Assembly (NCBI GenBank): GCA_000226015.1
Contig: JH154060.1
Coordinates: forward strand, 383,430-404,176
Direction: 5' to 3'
Source: Mnemiopsis leidyi
Taxonomy: Eukaryota > Ctenophora > Tentaculata > Lobata > Bolinopsidae
Length of the DNA stretch: 20,747 bases
Position numbers and translations under genes: made by a program. Position 1 is the first letter of the stretch. Every line of letters starts with the position of its first letter. The notes below the pieces were generated by a model. It was not told the DNA's origin and did not search any database. It saw nothing but the letters and a program-made list of their open reading frames with translations. This document shows positions 1 through 8,722 of the stretch, piece by piece.

Positions 1-34
1 TTAGGGTGTCGATCGCCAACCCTTGTTTTGTACT

Positions 35-54
35 TTTTGTGCACGTGCACAAAA
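35..54. repeat. Perfect 20-bp palindrome
   Basis: The arm TTTTGTGCAC (35-44) is followed directly by its exact reverse complement at 45-54, with no spacer. It lies 12 bp before a second, larger hairpin, just upstream of the reverse-transcriptase fragment. No function can be read from it. Confidence 0.9.
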
Positions 55-66
55 CGTATCAAAACA

Positions 67-105
67 ATCTTGCCATTTGGGCCCTTCGGGCCCAAATGGC
101 AAGAT
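67..105. repeat. Perfect 18-bp stem, 3-nt loop hairpin
   Basis: The arm at 67-84 (ATCTTGCCATTTGGGCCC) is exactly complementary to 88-105, separated only by TTC. Perfect arms with so short a loop are rare by chance. It sits where recognisable reverse-transcriptase similarity begins, so it may mark a rearrangement breakpoint, a foldback insertion, or an artefact of sequencing or assembly. Confidence 0.95.
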
Positions 106-109
106 ACGG

Positions 110-905
110 GAAAAAATCGATCATGGTGTCCCTTAGGGAAGTTCTTAGGCCCGCTCCTGTTCGTAATCCATATTAACGATATTCCAGGAATCTGTAACTT
201 AGCAAAGTTCTACGCTGACGACGCTAGCATTATCGTGACCGGCTCATCTATGGAAGAAATTTATCCCGTCAAGTCAATCAACTTATCAGAAGTTAAGTCG
301 AATGGGAAGGAGTGAAGGGTTTGTCTCTTAATGTAAAAAATATGTTATATGATCTTTTCCCGAGCGAGACTTGACTAAAGTCAAGTCAATAATTTTACTA
401 TAAGTATAGACAATACAATCCTTTAACGAAAAATCAGTGCTAGATTCTTAGGAATCATAACTCATAGTGGACGAAAAATTATCCTGGGCTGAACACATTA
501 AAGCCGTTAAGGTCAAGATGACTCGTTATATAGGCATTATGTACAAAATAAGAGGTTTTCTTTCCGTCACAGCTCGTCCAGTCCCATCCAAATTTCTGCT
601 CCTTAGTTTGGGGATTTTCCTCCAAAAGTCACATCGAATCCTTATTTATTAAGCAAAAGCAAGCTATGAGGACAGTTATGTCAGGGTATGTAAATTACAA
701 ATACAGAGATGACAGGTCCCCTGACCACACAAAACAATCTTTCGAAAAACACAATGTTCTCACAGTACATAATGTCATCGTAAAAATGCTCTAACTCTAA
801 TGCAAAAACACGCCAGGATTACTCCCTTACTCAATTATAGCACTTTTCTCTGTTAACATCCCAATAACAAACTCAACATACGAAAACTGCGAAGAATGGC
901 TATCG
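110..905 (+). pseudogene. Decayed non-LTR retrotransposon reverse transcriptase, C-terminal half
   Basis: Translation in shifting plus-strand frames recovers landmarks of a LINE-type reverse transcriptase in the right order: a degraded PQGS-like stretch then LGPLLFVIHINDIP (about 120-185), the catalytic FYADDA (about 208-225), a downstream CYMIFSRARLD segment (about 340-375), RFLGI followed by DEKLSWAEHI (about 440-500), and a C-terminal HTKQSFEKHNVLTVHNVI segment (about 727-780). Several frameshifts and an in-frame TAG in the PQGS region break it. The 5' half (endonuclease, RT palm start) is absent. The order is typical of jockey/CR1/RTE-type elements; I cannot assign a clade. It is a dead remnant. 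Confidence 0.85.
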
Positions 906-2040
906 ACATATAATAATCCTACTTTTAGGCCGAGTATATTCTATTAAGGCACAATACATTTAATCACCGAACATAGTAATACAATTACAATCACGATTAC
1001 TAGCAGCCTCTTCTCTATCAAAATTTTCAAGAACTTGGCAAAACGTGAACTTAACCAATTTTAAACAAAACTAAACAACGATGGACATGACCATCTCAAT
1101 TACCCTAGTACCCACTGCACAAGCATCCTCATAGAAAATAATTTTCAATCACCAATATCATGATCAGTCTCATGTGATTTTGTGTGCCCCGACTGGGGAT
1201 TCGTTTTTTATATATATATTTATTTACGTAGAGATCCTTTCACTATTATATTTTAATAAATCTGTACAAACATTACGTGCCAGCCCGGTTAGGGCTACAA
1301 ACAAACCTTTCTACCATACTAATACTAACGCAACCTAGTGAGTGGTCAACTTCCTTTCCTCTGTTTACGATAGAAAATGAATGTTTGAGGCTGTCACATT
1401 GAATGTCGATTTATGCTTATCGTTCTTATCAATTTATTCTTTTATGCACTGACAACTTCAAGAAATTTCATTAACCTGCTTTTAACATTTTTGACCATGA
1501 CTGGTCAATTCGGAGTACATATTCATAGACTGGATAACACATATATGGAATTTACTCGAACCAAAAAGAAAGATAAGTATTATAATATTAAATTTTATTT
1601 TTTCAGAATTTTGCTATGTGAAAAAATAAAACTGTTTTGACGTCACTGTAATATTATCAGCTTTAAGTTAACAGATAATGTACTAGGTTTTTTAATATTT
1701 TCATTCCTAGGGTCCTTTATAAGGCGAGGGCAGGGCGTTTTTACTCGAAGCTTGAACAAATTTTTGTGCACAGCTGCTCCATGATAGTTCGATATCGAGT
1801 GGCCAATCTGACATATTTGTAATTGGGAAGTTTGGCCTGATATCCAACTTCCTTCTTTGATTAACATTAAATCGATTTGACTGCATGTCTAAATTTATTG
1901 AATTTATCAAATTTATTAAATTGTGGGACTATAGTAACCAATTCAAATTCTTATCACTATTTCCGATCCAAATGCTTGACAAACGATATATTCATATCTT
2001 CCGGGCATCCATGGCAAAATGAATTTAAAAAGATTGAAGA
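906..2040. other. AT-rich non-coding spacer
   Basis: No convincing exon, RNA gene or element was found on either strand. The short open frames here lack family motifs. Two short GC-rich hairpins (near 1188 and 1282) flank a TA-rich tract at about 1205-1250. Confidence 0.5.
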
Positions 2041-2043
2041 TGC

Positions 2044-2050
2044 TATAAAA
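2044..2050 (+). promoter_or_regulatory. TATA-like box or branch-point region upstream of the saposin gene
   Basis: TATAAAA occurs 32 bp before the start codon at 2082, which would give a very short leader if it works as a TATA box. Next to it, CTTAACTAAC (2051-2060) followed by AACAG (ending at 2077) also looks like a branch point plus 3' splice site. A 5'-UTR intron or trans-spliced leader acceptor is therefore an equally good reading. The sequence alone does not decide. Confidence 0.4.
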
Positions 2051-2081
2051 CTTAACTAACAATCTATTCCAAAACAGAACT

Positions 2082-2915
2082 ATGAAGAAAATAGAATTAT
2101 TAACAACAATGTTGGCTCTCTCTCTCACCTCCATCTCTGCGCTCCCGACTGAGGATACCCCGCTGTGCGAGTGGTGCAAGGCTGGAATACGGGAGAACAA
2201 GATCATTATGCACGATACGTGTACACTCGGCGAACTGGACCTTATCCAGGGGTGGGTATGCGAGAACGTGCCGATCGACAACTGTGACAGCTATATGACT
2301 GCCGTCAGAGGTAAGCTTACCGACTGGATAGACTCCTGGGATGAGGACTACTGGTGCAAGAGGATGGAGTGGTGCTTGCATGACTCTGACAAACCTCACA
2401 CTGCTATCACCTACCCTGACCCTAACCCTATAGCCCCTGAATGGTGTGACTACTGTCATGATGTCCTCGGGGAACTAAAGAAAGTAGCTCACGACCCTGA
2501 TGTCCTGATCATGAACAAGGATAACCCCTACATTGTCTGCGACATTGTCGACATTCCCGGATGTCTGGTGACGATGAAGCTGTTCTTCAAGTGGGGCCTG
2601 GAAACCTGCCAGAACATTGACGTGACGCAGCAGTGTGTCCAGTGGAATGTCTGCAAGGAGGGTGACCAAACAACGCCAGAACAATCTGGATCCGGGGGTC
2701 TCTGCTCGGTCTGTGAGAACACAGTGGATCTACTTATAAAAGAGCTGAACGACCCCGCGATGGAGGAGAACATCGAGCTAGCTATTGATGCAGTTTGCAG
2801 GTTCCTTCCATTCGATCATTGCCAGGACACACTTATGAAGTACATCACTTTCATGAAGGTCCTGTCCGGGAGCTTGGACGGTAAAACTCTCTGTACGGCA
2901 AGTGGAGCCTGCTAG
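2082..2915 (+). CDS. Secreted protein with three saposin-B domains
   Basis: This uninterrupted frame encodes 277 residues. Residues 1-20 form a signal peptide (Lys-Lys, then a Leu/Thr/Ser-rich core ending SISA). Three modules of about 70 residues follow, each opening with Cys-x2-Cys and holding the saposin six-cysteine pattern: Cys 29, 32, 60, 68, 92, 98; Cys 122, 125, 153, 161, 185, 191; and Cys 208, 211, 239, 247, 271, 277. Modules 1 and 2 each have one extra Cys (47 and 176) that could pair between modules. Linkers are Pro/Gly/Ser-rich. The family binds lipids or membranes and includes lysosomal activator proteins, surfactant protein B and pore-forming antimicrobial peptides; which role applies here cannot be told. 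The start is the first ATG and has a good signal peptide. The gene lies just beyond the last recognised exon of the minus-strand Ig gene, tail to tail. Confidence 0.92.
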   Translation: MKKIELLTTMLALSLTSISALPTEDTPLCEWCKAGIRENKIIMHDTCTLGELDLIQGWVCENVPIDNCDSYMTAVRGKLTDWIDSWDEDYWCKRMEWCLHDSDKPHTAITYPDPNPIAPEWCDYCHDVLGELKKVAHDPDVLIMNKDNPYIVCDIVDIPGCLVTMKLFFKWGLETCQNIDVTQQCVQWNVCKEGDQTTPEQSGSGGLCSVCENTVDLLIKELNDPAMEENIELAIDAVCRFLPFDHCQDTLMKYITFMKVLSGSLDGKTLCTASGAC

Positions 2916-3214
2916 AGGACTCAGGACACAAGGTTGGCAGTGCAAGTGTAACCAGGACTTGAACTATAAGTTTTTTTTATTAGATGTTAAGGCGTTTTGT
3001 TACTTAATACATTGAGGATAGTAATATTTGGTGAATTGATTGACAATTTGTATGTCAAGTTGATTATTGTAAAGATTCATTTATTGAACATTGCTATAAC
3101 CGCTGTTCGAAATTCATGAAATATCAATTCAGTCGTGGCAGTCTTAATAACTTACTCCAAAGCTAAACTCTTAGCTCAGCTTAAGTCAATTTTAGAAGTT
3201 CGGTAGTTTCTGAC
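2916..3214. other. Convergent 3' region between the saposin gene and the Ig gene
   Basis: These 300 bp separate the saposin stop codon from the last recognised Ig exon. On the plus strand no AATAAA occurs before about 3352, so the saposin 3' UTR may run into antisense Ig exon 16. On the minus strand there are AATAAA hexamers at 3080-3085 and near 2980. Confidence 0.5.
3080..3085 (-). terminator. Candidate poly(A) signal for a short form of the Ig gene
   Basis: TTTATT on the plus strand reads AATAAA on the minus strand, about 130 bp downstream of the stop codon met if exon 16 is read through its donor site. It would support a transcript ending here. Confidence 0.4.
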
Positions 3215-3331
3215 TTACTTGACATAGTTAGCAATGTTTGGAAGTTCTGGTTCGGTTTGGACCTGTATCTGGAGCTCTGCTCCAGTCTCAACCAAGTGCG
3301 TAGCAGGAATCGACACTGAGTAGACTTGAAT
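3215..3331 (-). CDS. Ig gene exon 16: start of tenth Ig domain, with a stop codon across the donor site
   Basis: A 3' splice site (TTTCTCAG) precedes 3331 and joins in phase 0 to exon 15. The new residues IQVYSVSIPATHLVETGAEL finish domain 9's last strand and begin a further domain. Here the usual first Cys is replaced (LQIQVQ) and the Trp is not yet reached. The exon then meets a consensus donor, GTCAA|GTAAGT, at 3218/3219. If the donor is used, the exon ends at 3219 in phase 2, just before the expected Trp as in exons 1 and 5. If it is not used, the next codons are AAG TAA and the protein stops at 3215. I annotate to the stop. Confidence 0.6.
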   Translation of the reverse strand: MQVYSVSIPATHLVETGAELQIQVQTEPELPNIANYVK

Positions 3332-3504
3332 CTGAGAAACATTGAAACTCGTAATAAAAATATGGGAATCTTGCAAAAAATCATCGTCTAACTTCTTTTA
3401 AATTCGGCTTTGAAACAAATTTCTAATTTAACAAACGATGTTCTTAAAGCAGTCAAGCTGTTTCCCAGCCTGGGTTCCCAGCAGGTAATCACATCCGACC
3501 TCAC

Positions 3505-3769
3505 CTGCGTCTGCTCGGTAAACTTCTTGCCCTGAACACTAAACGTGCAGGTGTAGGTTACATCCTCACTCACTCCCTCCACAGTTATCTCACTGACCAC
3601 GTCCTTGTCGCCGTTCGTCGTGGTGATCTCGAAGTTGGAGTTGTCGCCTGTCCAGCTCACTATTGGGGTGGCCTGGGATCCCTGGAGACGACACTGCACT
3701 GAGGTGTCTGAACCTTTGTGAACCAGGGTGGAGGTAGCAGTCAGGTCGAGTATCGTAGCCAGGACTTTC
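3505..3769 (-). CDS. Ig gene exon 15: complete ninth Ig domain
   Basis: The acceptor TCTTCTCAG precedes 3769 and the donor CAG|GTGAGG follows 3505; phases are 2 to 0. The exon encodes a whole domain: Cys in SVQC, Trp in VSWTG, and the second Cys in VTYTC, followed by TFSVQGKKFTEQTQ. Domain 9 is the only one apart from domain 7 carried in a single exon. Reading through the donor stays open to 3388, so an unspliced alternative tail is possible. Confidence 0.8.
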
Positions 3770-3897
3770 CTGAGAAGACACATCTGTTTCAGAACAAGTA
3801 CACCGACAACAATTATTGTGGGGTAGGATCGATAGTTTGATATACGCAACTTTTAATGCACTTTGGGAACATCTCCACTGTCGACAACGCTTCATGT

Positions 3898-4190
3898 CTC
3901 CCTATAGAAATATACAAGCTTTGCTGTAAGTTTCTTAAAGTAAACATTAAAGTGTTCCCCACAGATATAAAAGCTTTGCTGCAAGTTTCTTGAAGTAAAA
4001 ATTAAAGTGTTCCCCACAGACATAAAAGATTTGCTGCAAGTTTCTTAAAGTGAACATTAAAGTGTCCCCTACAGAAATAAAAACTTTGCTGCAAGTTTCT
4101 TAAAGTTAACATTAAAGTTTCCCCTACAGATATAAAAGCTTTGCTGCAAGTTTCTTAAAGTAAACATTAAAGTTTCCCCTACAGAGGGAC
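3898..4190. repeat. Minisatellite, 55-bp unit, about five copies
   Basis: The landmark TTTGCTG recurs at 3920, 3975, 4030, 4085 and 4140, an exact 55-bp period. Each unit runs through ATAAAAGCTTTGCTGCAAG, TTTCTTAAAGT and ATTAAAGTGT to CCCCACAG. Copies 2-5 are very similar; the first is more diverged. The array lies wholly inside the intron between exons 14 and 15 of the Ig gene. Confidence 0.95.
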
Positions 4191-4217
4191 AAGTAAATAC
4201 AGAATTACAGCACCCAC

Positions 4218-4380
4218 CTGCTACCCACAGAGCCGGGTAAAACAAATTTGCACGTGAAGTAGGAGGAACTGGAAGGGGTTATTTCCAGGGTCGTGGTCTG
4301 GTCCCCGTTACTGTAGGGTCCGTTTGTCACTTTGTAGTCGCTCGAAGTGTCGGATGATGTGTACTCCTTCCCATCGTCAT
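4218..4380 (-). CDS. Ig gene exon 14: second half of eighth Ig domain
   Basis: The acceptor CTTCTCCAG precedes 4380 and the donor AGCAG|GTGGGT follows 4218; phases are 1 to 2. The exon has an acidic and Ser/Thr-rich C-D loop (DDDGKEYTSSDTSSDY), then LEITP and the second Cys in SYFTCKFVLPG. It joins in frame to exons 13 and 15. Confidence 0.85.
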
Positions 4381-4506
4381 CTGGAGAAGCAAGGTTTTCA
4401 TTTACTTCATTGAAATCGAAACAAATAGGAGGACAGTGTGCCTTTTTACTTTTATCAAACTTAAATGTCGTGAGAATATATTGTAGTCCAAACAAGAAGA
4501 ATTTAC

Positions 4507-4881
4507 CTGTCCAAATAACGGAGGAGGGTTGAGAAGAAGACCCGGTCAGATCACACCTGAGAGTCGCAGCTCCGGATCCCCGTAACACAATATCTTCCAC
4601 AGCGTTAACAGACACTGACGAAACGGAGGAAGACTTCCTGGATCTAGAGGCATCAATACCACACCGGTATTCTCCGAGATCTCCATTCTGGACACTCTGG
4701 ATAGTGAGTGTGCTGGTGAGGACCAGTTCGCTGTAGGTGAAGGTGGGGTCTCCCACCGGGACGTTATTTCCGTCCTTGTACCAGAGTAGGGAGACTTGGG
4801 TGTAGTTCTTAACCGAACAGGAGAGTTCTACCGAACTACCGGGGTCCACCACAACGTACTCTTCGCTTAGCATGTCTATGT
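4507..4881 (-). CDS. Ig gene exon 13: complete seventh Ig domain plus first half of the eighth
   Basis: The acceptor TTCCCCACCAG precedes 4881 and the donor ACAG|GTAAAT follows 4507; phases are 1 to 1. Domain 7 is textbook Ig: SSVELSCSV, LLWYKDG and DLGEYRC. It runs without a break into domain 8 (AATLRCDL, SSVIWTG), whose second half is in exon 14. The other domain boundaries here, except 9, carry introns, so this exon looks like a fusion by loss of two introns. Confidence 0.88.
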
Positions 4882-5043
4882 CTGGTGGGGAACGTGTGAG
4901 CGTAGAGCATCTGTTTGGCGTAAATAATGATACAACCACCACAAAAGGCTGAGAGACTACAAGAATCATAATTGAATGGGCTCAGAGTCAAAAAAATCAA
5001 AAGGAAAACCCTTTAAATCGAGAATTTGAATAATTTTCCTTAC

Positions 5044-5134
5044 TCCGGATTTGAACATATATTGCTTCTTGTAGCTGTTTGTCCCCAGGGACGTCAAACA
5101 AACAACTAAACATCCCTTCGTTATCAGCAACCAC
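5044..5134 (-). CDS. Ig gene exon 12: second half of sixth Ig domain
   Basis: This 91-nt exon has the acceptor TTTTTAAG before 5134 and the donor CGGA|GTAAGG after 5044; phases are 0 to 1. It supplies VVADNEGMFSCLFDVPG, with the classic D-x-G-x-F-x-C motif and then a G strand ending YVQIR. It joins in frame to exon 11 (LSINE) and to exon 13. It is too short to stand out as an open frame, and was found by phase and motif. Confidence 0.8.
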
Positions 5135-5294
5135 CTTAAAAATTCCTTTCTTTTAACCAAATATATTGTTTTAACCAAATATATTGTTTATTTATAAACA
5201 ATCATTTTCCGAGTCAACTATTCGTTTCTGTATGACTAGTTTTTGCTAGTACATACCTAATTGTTAGGTGACAATTCTCACTATTAAGATTTAC

Positions 5295-5485
5295 CTCATT
5301 GATGCTCAGACGGGCAGTAAGATGCCCGGACTCAGTAGTGGAAGTGTAGGCTGGCTCTGAAACAGCAACTCCGTTCCTAGCCCAGGTCACACCGGATACT
5401 GTAAGACCAGCACTTTTCATGATACATGTCAGTGTCAGTGCACCAGCGTCGTAAAACTTAGTATCAGCTGGCAGGGTCTCGATAT
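5295..5485 (-). CDS. Ig gene exon 11: first half of sixth Ig domain
   Basis: The acceptor GTTTTTCCAG precedes 5485 and the donor GAG|GTAAAT follows 5295; phases are 1 to 0. It encodes the first Cys (LTLTCIM) and the Trp (SGVTWARNG), ending LSINE. Reading through the donor stays open a little longer and shows a tempting Cys, but the join to exon 12 gives a far better domain. The upstream intron is 6.45 kb and holds two other genes. Confidence 0.82.
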
Positions 5486-7008
5486 CTGGAAAAACAGGGG
5501 GTTTGATAAGGTGATTAGGTTTATTACAAGTATTGAAAAGGTTTGGGTGACGCCCGACATTATTTCTACAGATAGTATCGTATATCAGTAGACGAGATAC
5601 GTTTAGGTTAATAGGTTTAAAGCTTAGCAAGCATTGTCCATTAAGTGTATGTCTCGTCCCAGTCTAAACCACCAATCACCACATAAGTCCTCCACTCTGA
5701 ACAGGTCAGATAATGGTGGCAGCAAGCAGCAAACTGTAGCTCTCTCTGATTCTCCCTGAGGGGAGCATCACAAGATTGGTCCAGCTGTCTCTATCTCTCT
5801 CTCTTTTGATCTGATTATAGAATTGCAAGCAGCTGGCTACTCCCCATGAGTTCATCGTGTCACGTGACCCAGGGACAGTTCATCTTGCATTACCTCACTC
5901 TACTCAACCGTCAGATTGGCTTGATCCACCAGACAGCTCACTACTGTCGCTCTATTTTCGGAGATGACAGGAAAGTCCTGTAAAACTGGACTGACCGGTA
6001 TAAAGGGGAGTCAGTCGTCAACTTGACAGATGTGTCGCAGTTTGAGATTCTGTTCCCCGGTCCTAGTTCTAGTTCTTGTTCTAGTTCCAGATTGTAGTGT
6101 GTTAATGAAATTCTCAGTTTTCTTCTTTTTAAAGTTAGATAGCTTGATGAGCTGGTCAATCTTACAGACCTACACTTTTCAGTACGTTTGTTTCTTCTTG
6201 TCTCATCTTGTTCTTGATAAAAACAAGATCTGTGTGAATCGTAGTCTTATACCAATAAAAACATTAAATAACTCGCGAGCTTCTGAACAGAAAGGGGCCA
6301 TCGCGTCGTTCAAATACTGCGTTATCAGCCAAGGAGAAGCCGAAAAAGGGGTAAGGATTTCGAGTGATTTCGGCGATGATCCGGCAATTAACTCATGTCC
6401 AAAATTGAGCCAGTGTTTGTCCAAAAAAATGCCCTAATTGCCATAAGCTAATCAATCATCAAGCAGGCAACAGAATCACAAATCAGGATTTTACCGAACT
6501 TTGTTTTTTTAACTTTACATACTATGTTCGTCCATGGAAAACTCTTATAAACATCACAATACACCTGCCTAACTTTTTTCATTAAATTAATGGCTTTGAA
6601 TTAAAAATCTTGATTACGTAATCGCGAAGGGTTTGAGCCATGATTACGCTAGAAATTAATCGCGAGAGGGAAGGGGTAAAACTGCCGAAATTTTGATTAC
6701 GTAATGTGTAACGATCCCTCGGCCTAGCATTGTTATGGTCACATTGAAAATAACAATTGCTACAATAAATAAAAGGGCAGGTCCTTAAGTTCAATAGCTA
6801 CACGCAGTTAGTTTATCTGCAAATAAGAAACATATTCTGTGGAGTTATTGAGCTTTAACTTTTCCAGCTCTTTTGTTAGTTATAGTAGCTGAAATTTCCA
6901 GTCTGACGATAAACACTGTTGATCACTCAAACGTCAGTGTTTTTTCTTGGTAAATTGTAAATTTCATTTTCCCTGCATGACTACAAGATACTCCAGTTGT
7001 GATTATTA
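5486..7008. other. Intron sequence without a recognised gene
   Basis: This is the start of the largest Ig-gene intron on the low-coordinate side. It contains a TAGTTC-type simple repeat near 6062-6090 and two copies of a GATTACGTAAT-containing stretch (about 6611 and 6694). An open frame on each strand near 6200-6430 has no recognisable motif. It is probably old transposon debris. Confidence 0.45.
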
Positions 7009-7540
7009 TTATTTTTTGTGCGATTTATGAGCGGGAATCACACCAGTCAACTCAATAACGTCTTTCATTTTCTCTATGATCTCACGCTCTACCTCCCTTT
7101 CACCCTCCTTGTAACCATAAATCATTAGATTTTTCGACCTTTGTTCCCCTATTTCACGGTGAATACAGTTTTCGGTCAGAGGTTTTCTGATGCGTTGAGC
7201 TTGACTGGTATTTTTCTTGACTACATCCGTCCAGCTCTTCATTTCCGATTTTACAGACTCCTCCACCGAACTAATCTGTCCTTTCTAAATCGGCTATTTT
7301 CTCAGGTTTAAGTTGATCAATGTCCCGGCAGCACTTTTGCATACTTTAACGTTTTTCTCCACTAAATGCAACAGACTGTTCACAATTTTGCGAGCAGGTT
7401 TTTGTTTAACCTCATCAGAGCGGATTCCGTATCTTCAGATGAACACGCGATGTTGACTGTTTTAAAAATTTAAAGATTTTCTGTATTTCTGACTGCATTT
7501 CCTTTTCTGCTGCGTTGGGTTGATCTATTGAAAAGTCCAT
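7009..7540 (-). pseudogene. Decayed retrotransposon ORF1-like fragment
   Basis: A minus-strand ATG at 7538-7540 begins a charged, coiled-coil-like sequence (MDFSIDQPNAAEKEMQSEI). After frameshifts near 7440 and 7390 and a stop near 7290, the frame resumes with SSVEESVKSEMKSWTDVV and RSKNLMIYGYKEGEREVE, ending near 7009. A coiled coil followed by an RxxNLMIYGxxE motif is typical of the RRM-containing ORF1 proteins of L1/CR1-like elements. It has several disruptions and no reverse transcriptase follows it, so it is a 5' fragment of a dead element. It lies in the large Ig-gene intron. Confidence 0.65.
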
Positions 7541-7683
7541 GTCACACGGTCAGTGCTGTGAAATGTCGACGTGGCAAGTCACACTTTTACTGATAACGAT
7601 CACTGATAAGCGAGCTAAAAACAGTGCAAATCCAAAGTGGTTTACTGCTCGGATAATTGTTTATGATTCGCATCAGAAGCTAA

Positions 7684-7819
7684 GTTCAACAGTGTTTTTG
7701 AGATTCTCTTCTTGACTCGAGTGAAAGACAAAGGATTTAATGGCAAGACAAATTGGATTTAATGAAATCCTTTGTCTTTCTCTCGAGTCAAGAAGAGATT
7801 ATCAAAAACACTGTTGAAC
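7684..7819. repeat. Long hairpin: 55-bp arms, 26-nt loop
   Basis: The arm at 7684-7738 matches the reverse complement of 7765-7819 with three mismatches. The shared core includes TCTCTTCTTGACTCGAG and AAAGACAAAGGATTT. The loop contains a half-copy of the arm end (TTGGATTTAATG). It may be a foldback element or a source of a hairpin RNA. Confidence 0.95.
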
Positions 7820-8460
7820 ATTTTAACGTACATTTCAATAGTTTCTCCAACATGTTAATCTCACACTTAAAAGTTATCCAACCCCGGCCCTGAAGTTTGA
7901 GTTCCACACTCTTCTCGACGAGTTCAGATTAGATTCAGATCAGATTAGCTAGAATGTGGGAGTAACCTACAATCTACATACTACATAGTAATGATCTGAT
8001 TTATTTGGGGTCCAAACTAGGGTACTTAAGTTGTTATGTATGTAGTCATAAAGGATCAAGTTTTCTTGTTTCCACTGTAATTGATTAATTGAACACAAGA
8101 AGCCTTTGAGGGGTGGGATATTGAAGTCTGTACTGTCAATTAATTAGTCAGTTGAATAACTATGCTTTAACGAAAACAGGCAAGGTTCGTGGTCTTGTTC
8201 TCGGTTTTGGTAAAATATTTAGGTTTCCGATAAGTACTTTAGTAGATTGTTGGAGGAGGCCGTCATGTATACATCCAGGAATTATTTGATCCCGACACGG
8301 GAGTTCCAAACTTCAGTGATTGTTGATAACGAATAAACGAATAACAAATTCTCGCTCTCTTAGCTCTAAGCCTCAAGAAAAGTACCCGTACTCGTGATAT
8401 GAAGAAAAGTTTTCTTGATAAAGGAACAGACAGTTTCTCTCTGCAAGCAGGAATCGTCCT
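7820..8460. other. Intron sequence between the hairpin and the transporter gene
   Basis: No gene motifs on either strand. It presumably contains the promoter and 5' exon of the transporter gene, but I see no clear TATA box. Confidence 0.4.
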
Positions 8461-8504
8461 CAACAAACGATCTCTAGCATCCACCGTCGCATTCCTATCT
8501 CCCT

Positions 8505-8680
8505 GTAAGTTGAATAAATGCTATATTTTTTAACACTTTTAAGAGCATCCAGCAATCAATCAAGTTTCGATTGTAACACTTTGACCATGCTCAAATTCCC
8601 AATCCACGGTCCCACTGAGACTGACGCTCAATCAAAAACAAACATCACATCGTAAACACACTTATCAAATACAACCTCAG
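8505..8680 (+). other. Possible 5'-UTR intron of the transporter gene
   Basis: A strong donor, CCCT|GTAAGT, at 8504/8505 and an acceptor, ACAACCTCAG, ending at 8680 would define a 176-bp intron 42 bp before the transporter ATG at 8723. This is inferred from splice-site strings only. Confidence 0.35.
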
Positions 8681-8722
8681 AGAAAGTTCCGAAAGAAGAA
8701 GTGCACACTCAACCGACTAACG

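Noticed and set aside
1-10. TTAGGG at the window start as a telomere
   Set aside because: Only one copy is present.
1188-1310. Short GC hairpins followed by a T-run, as a tRNA or terminator
   Set aside because: No cloverleaf, anticodon arm or B-box could be formed, and rho-type terminators do not apply here.
2916-2966. Minus-strand GYTCTANL, resembling an Ig F strand
   Set aside because: It would follow exon 16 in phase, but the open stretch is only about 14 codons with stops close on both sides and no core Trp. Probably chance.
3158-3170. Seven-base micro-exon (CTTTGGA) between an acceptor-like and a donor-like site, minus strand
   Set aside because: Too short to support without RNA, and no partner exon was found.
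3898-4190. CRISPR-like array
   Set aside because: The repeats are contiguous 55-bp units without distinct spacers in a eukaryotic intron; this is a minisatellite.
5214-5294. Extension of Ig exon 11 past GAG|GTAAAT, with a Cys and a later donor
   Set aside because: That path ends in phase 2 and does not fit exon 13, whereas the chosen donor plus exon 12 restores a canonical DNEGMFSC motif and all phases.
6030-6437. Plus-strand open frame of 135 codons and an overlapping minus-strand frame
   Set aside because: Neither has family motifs, normal composition or splice support; the first part is a simple repeat.
8263-8484. Minus-strand Arg-rich frame upstream of the transporter
   Set aside because: No recognisable domain, and the stretch is more likely the transporter 5' UTR.
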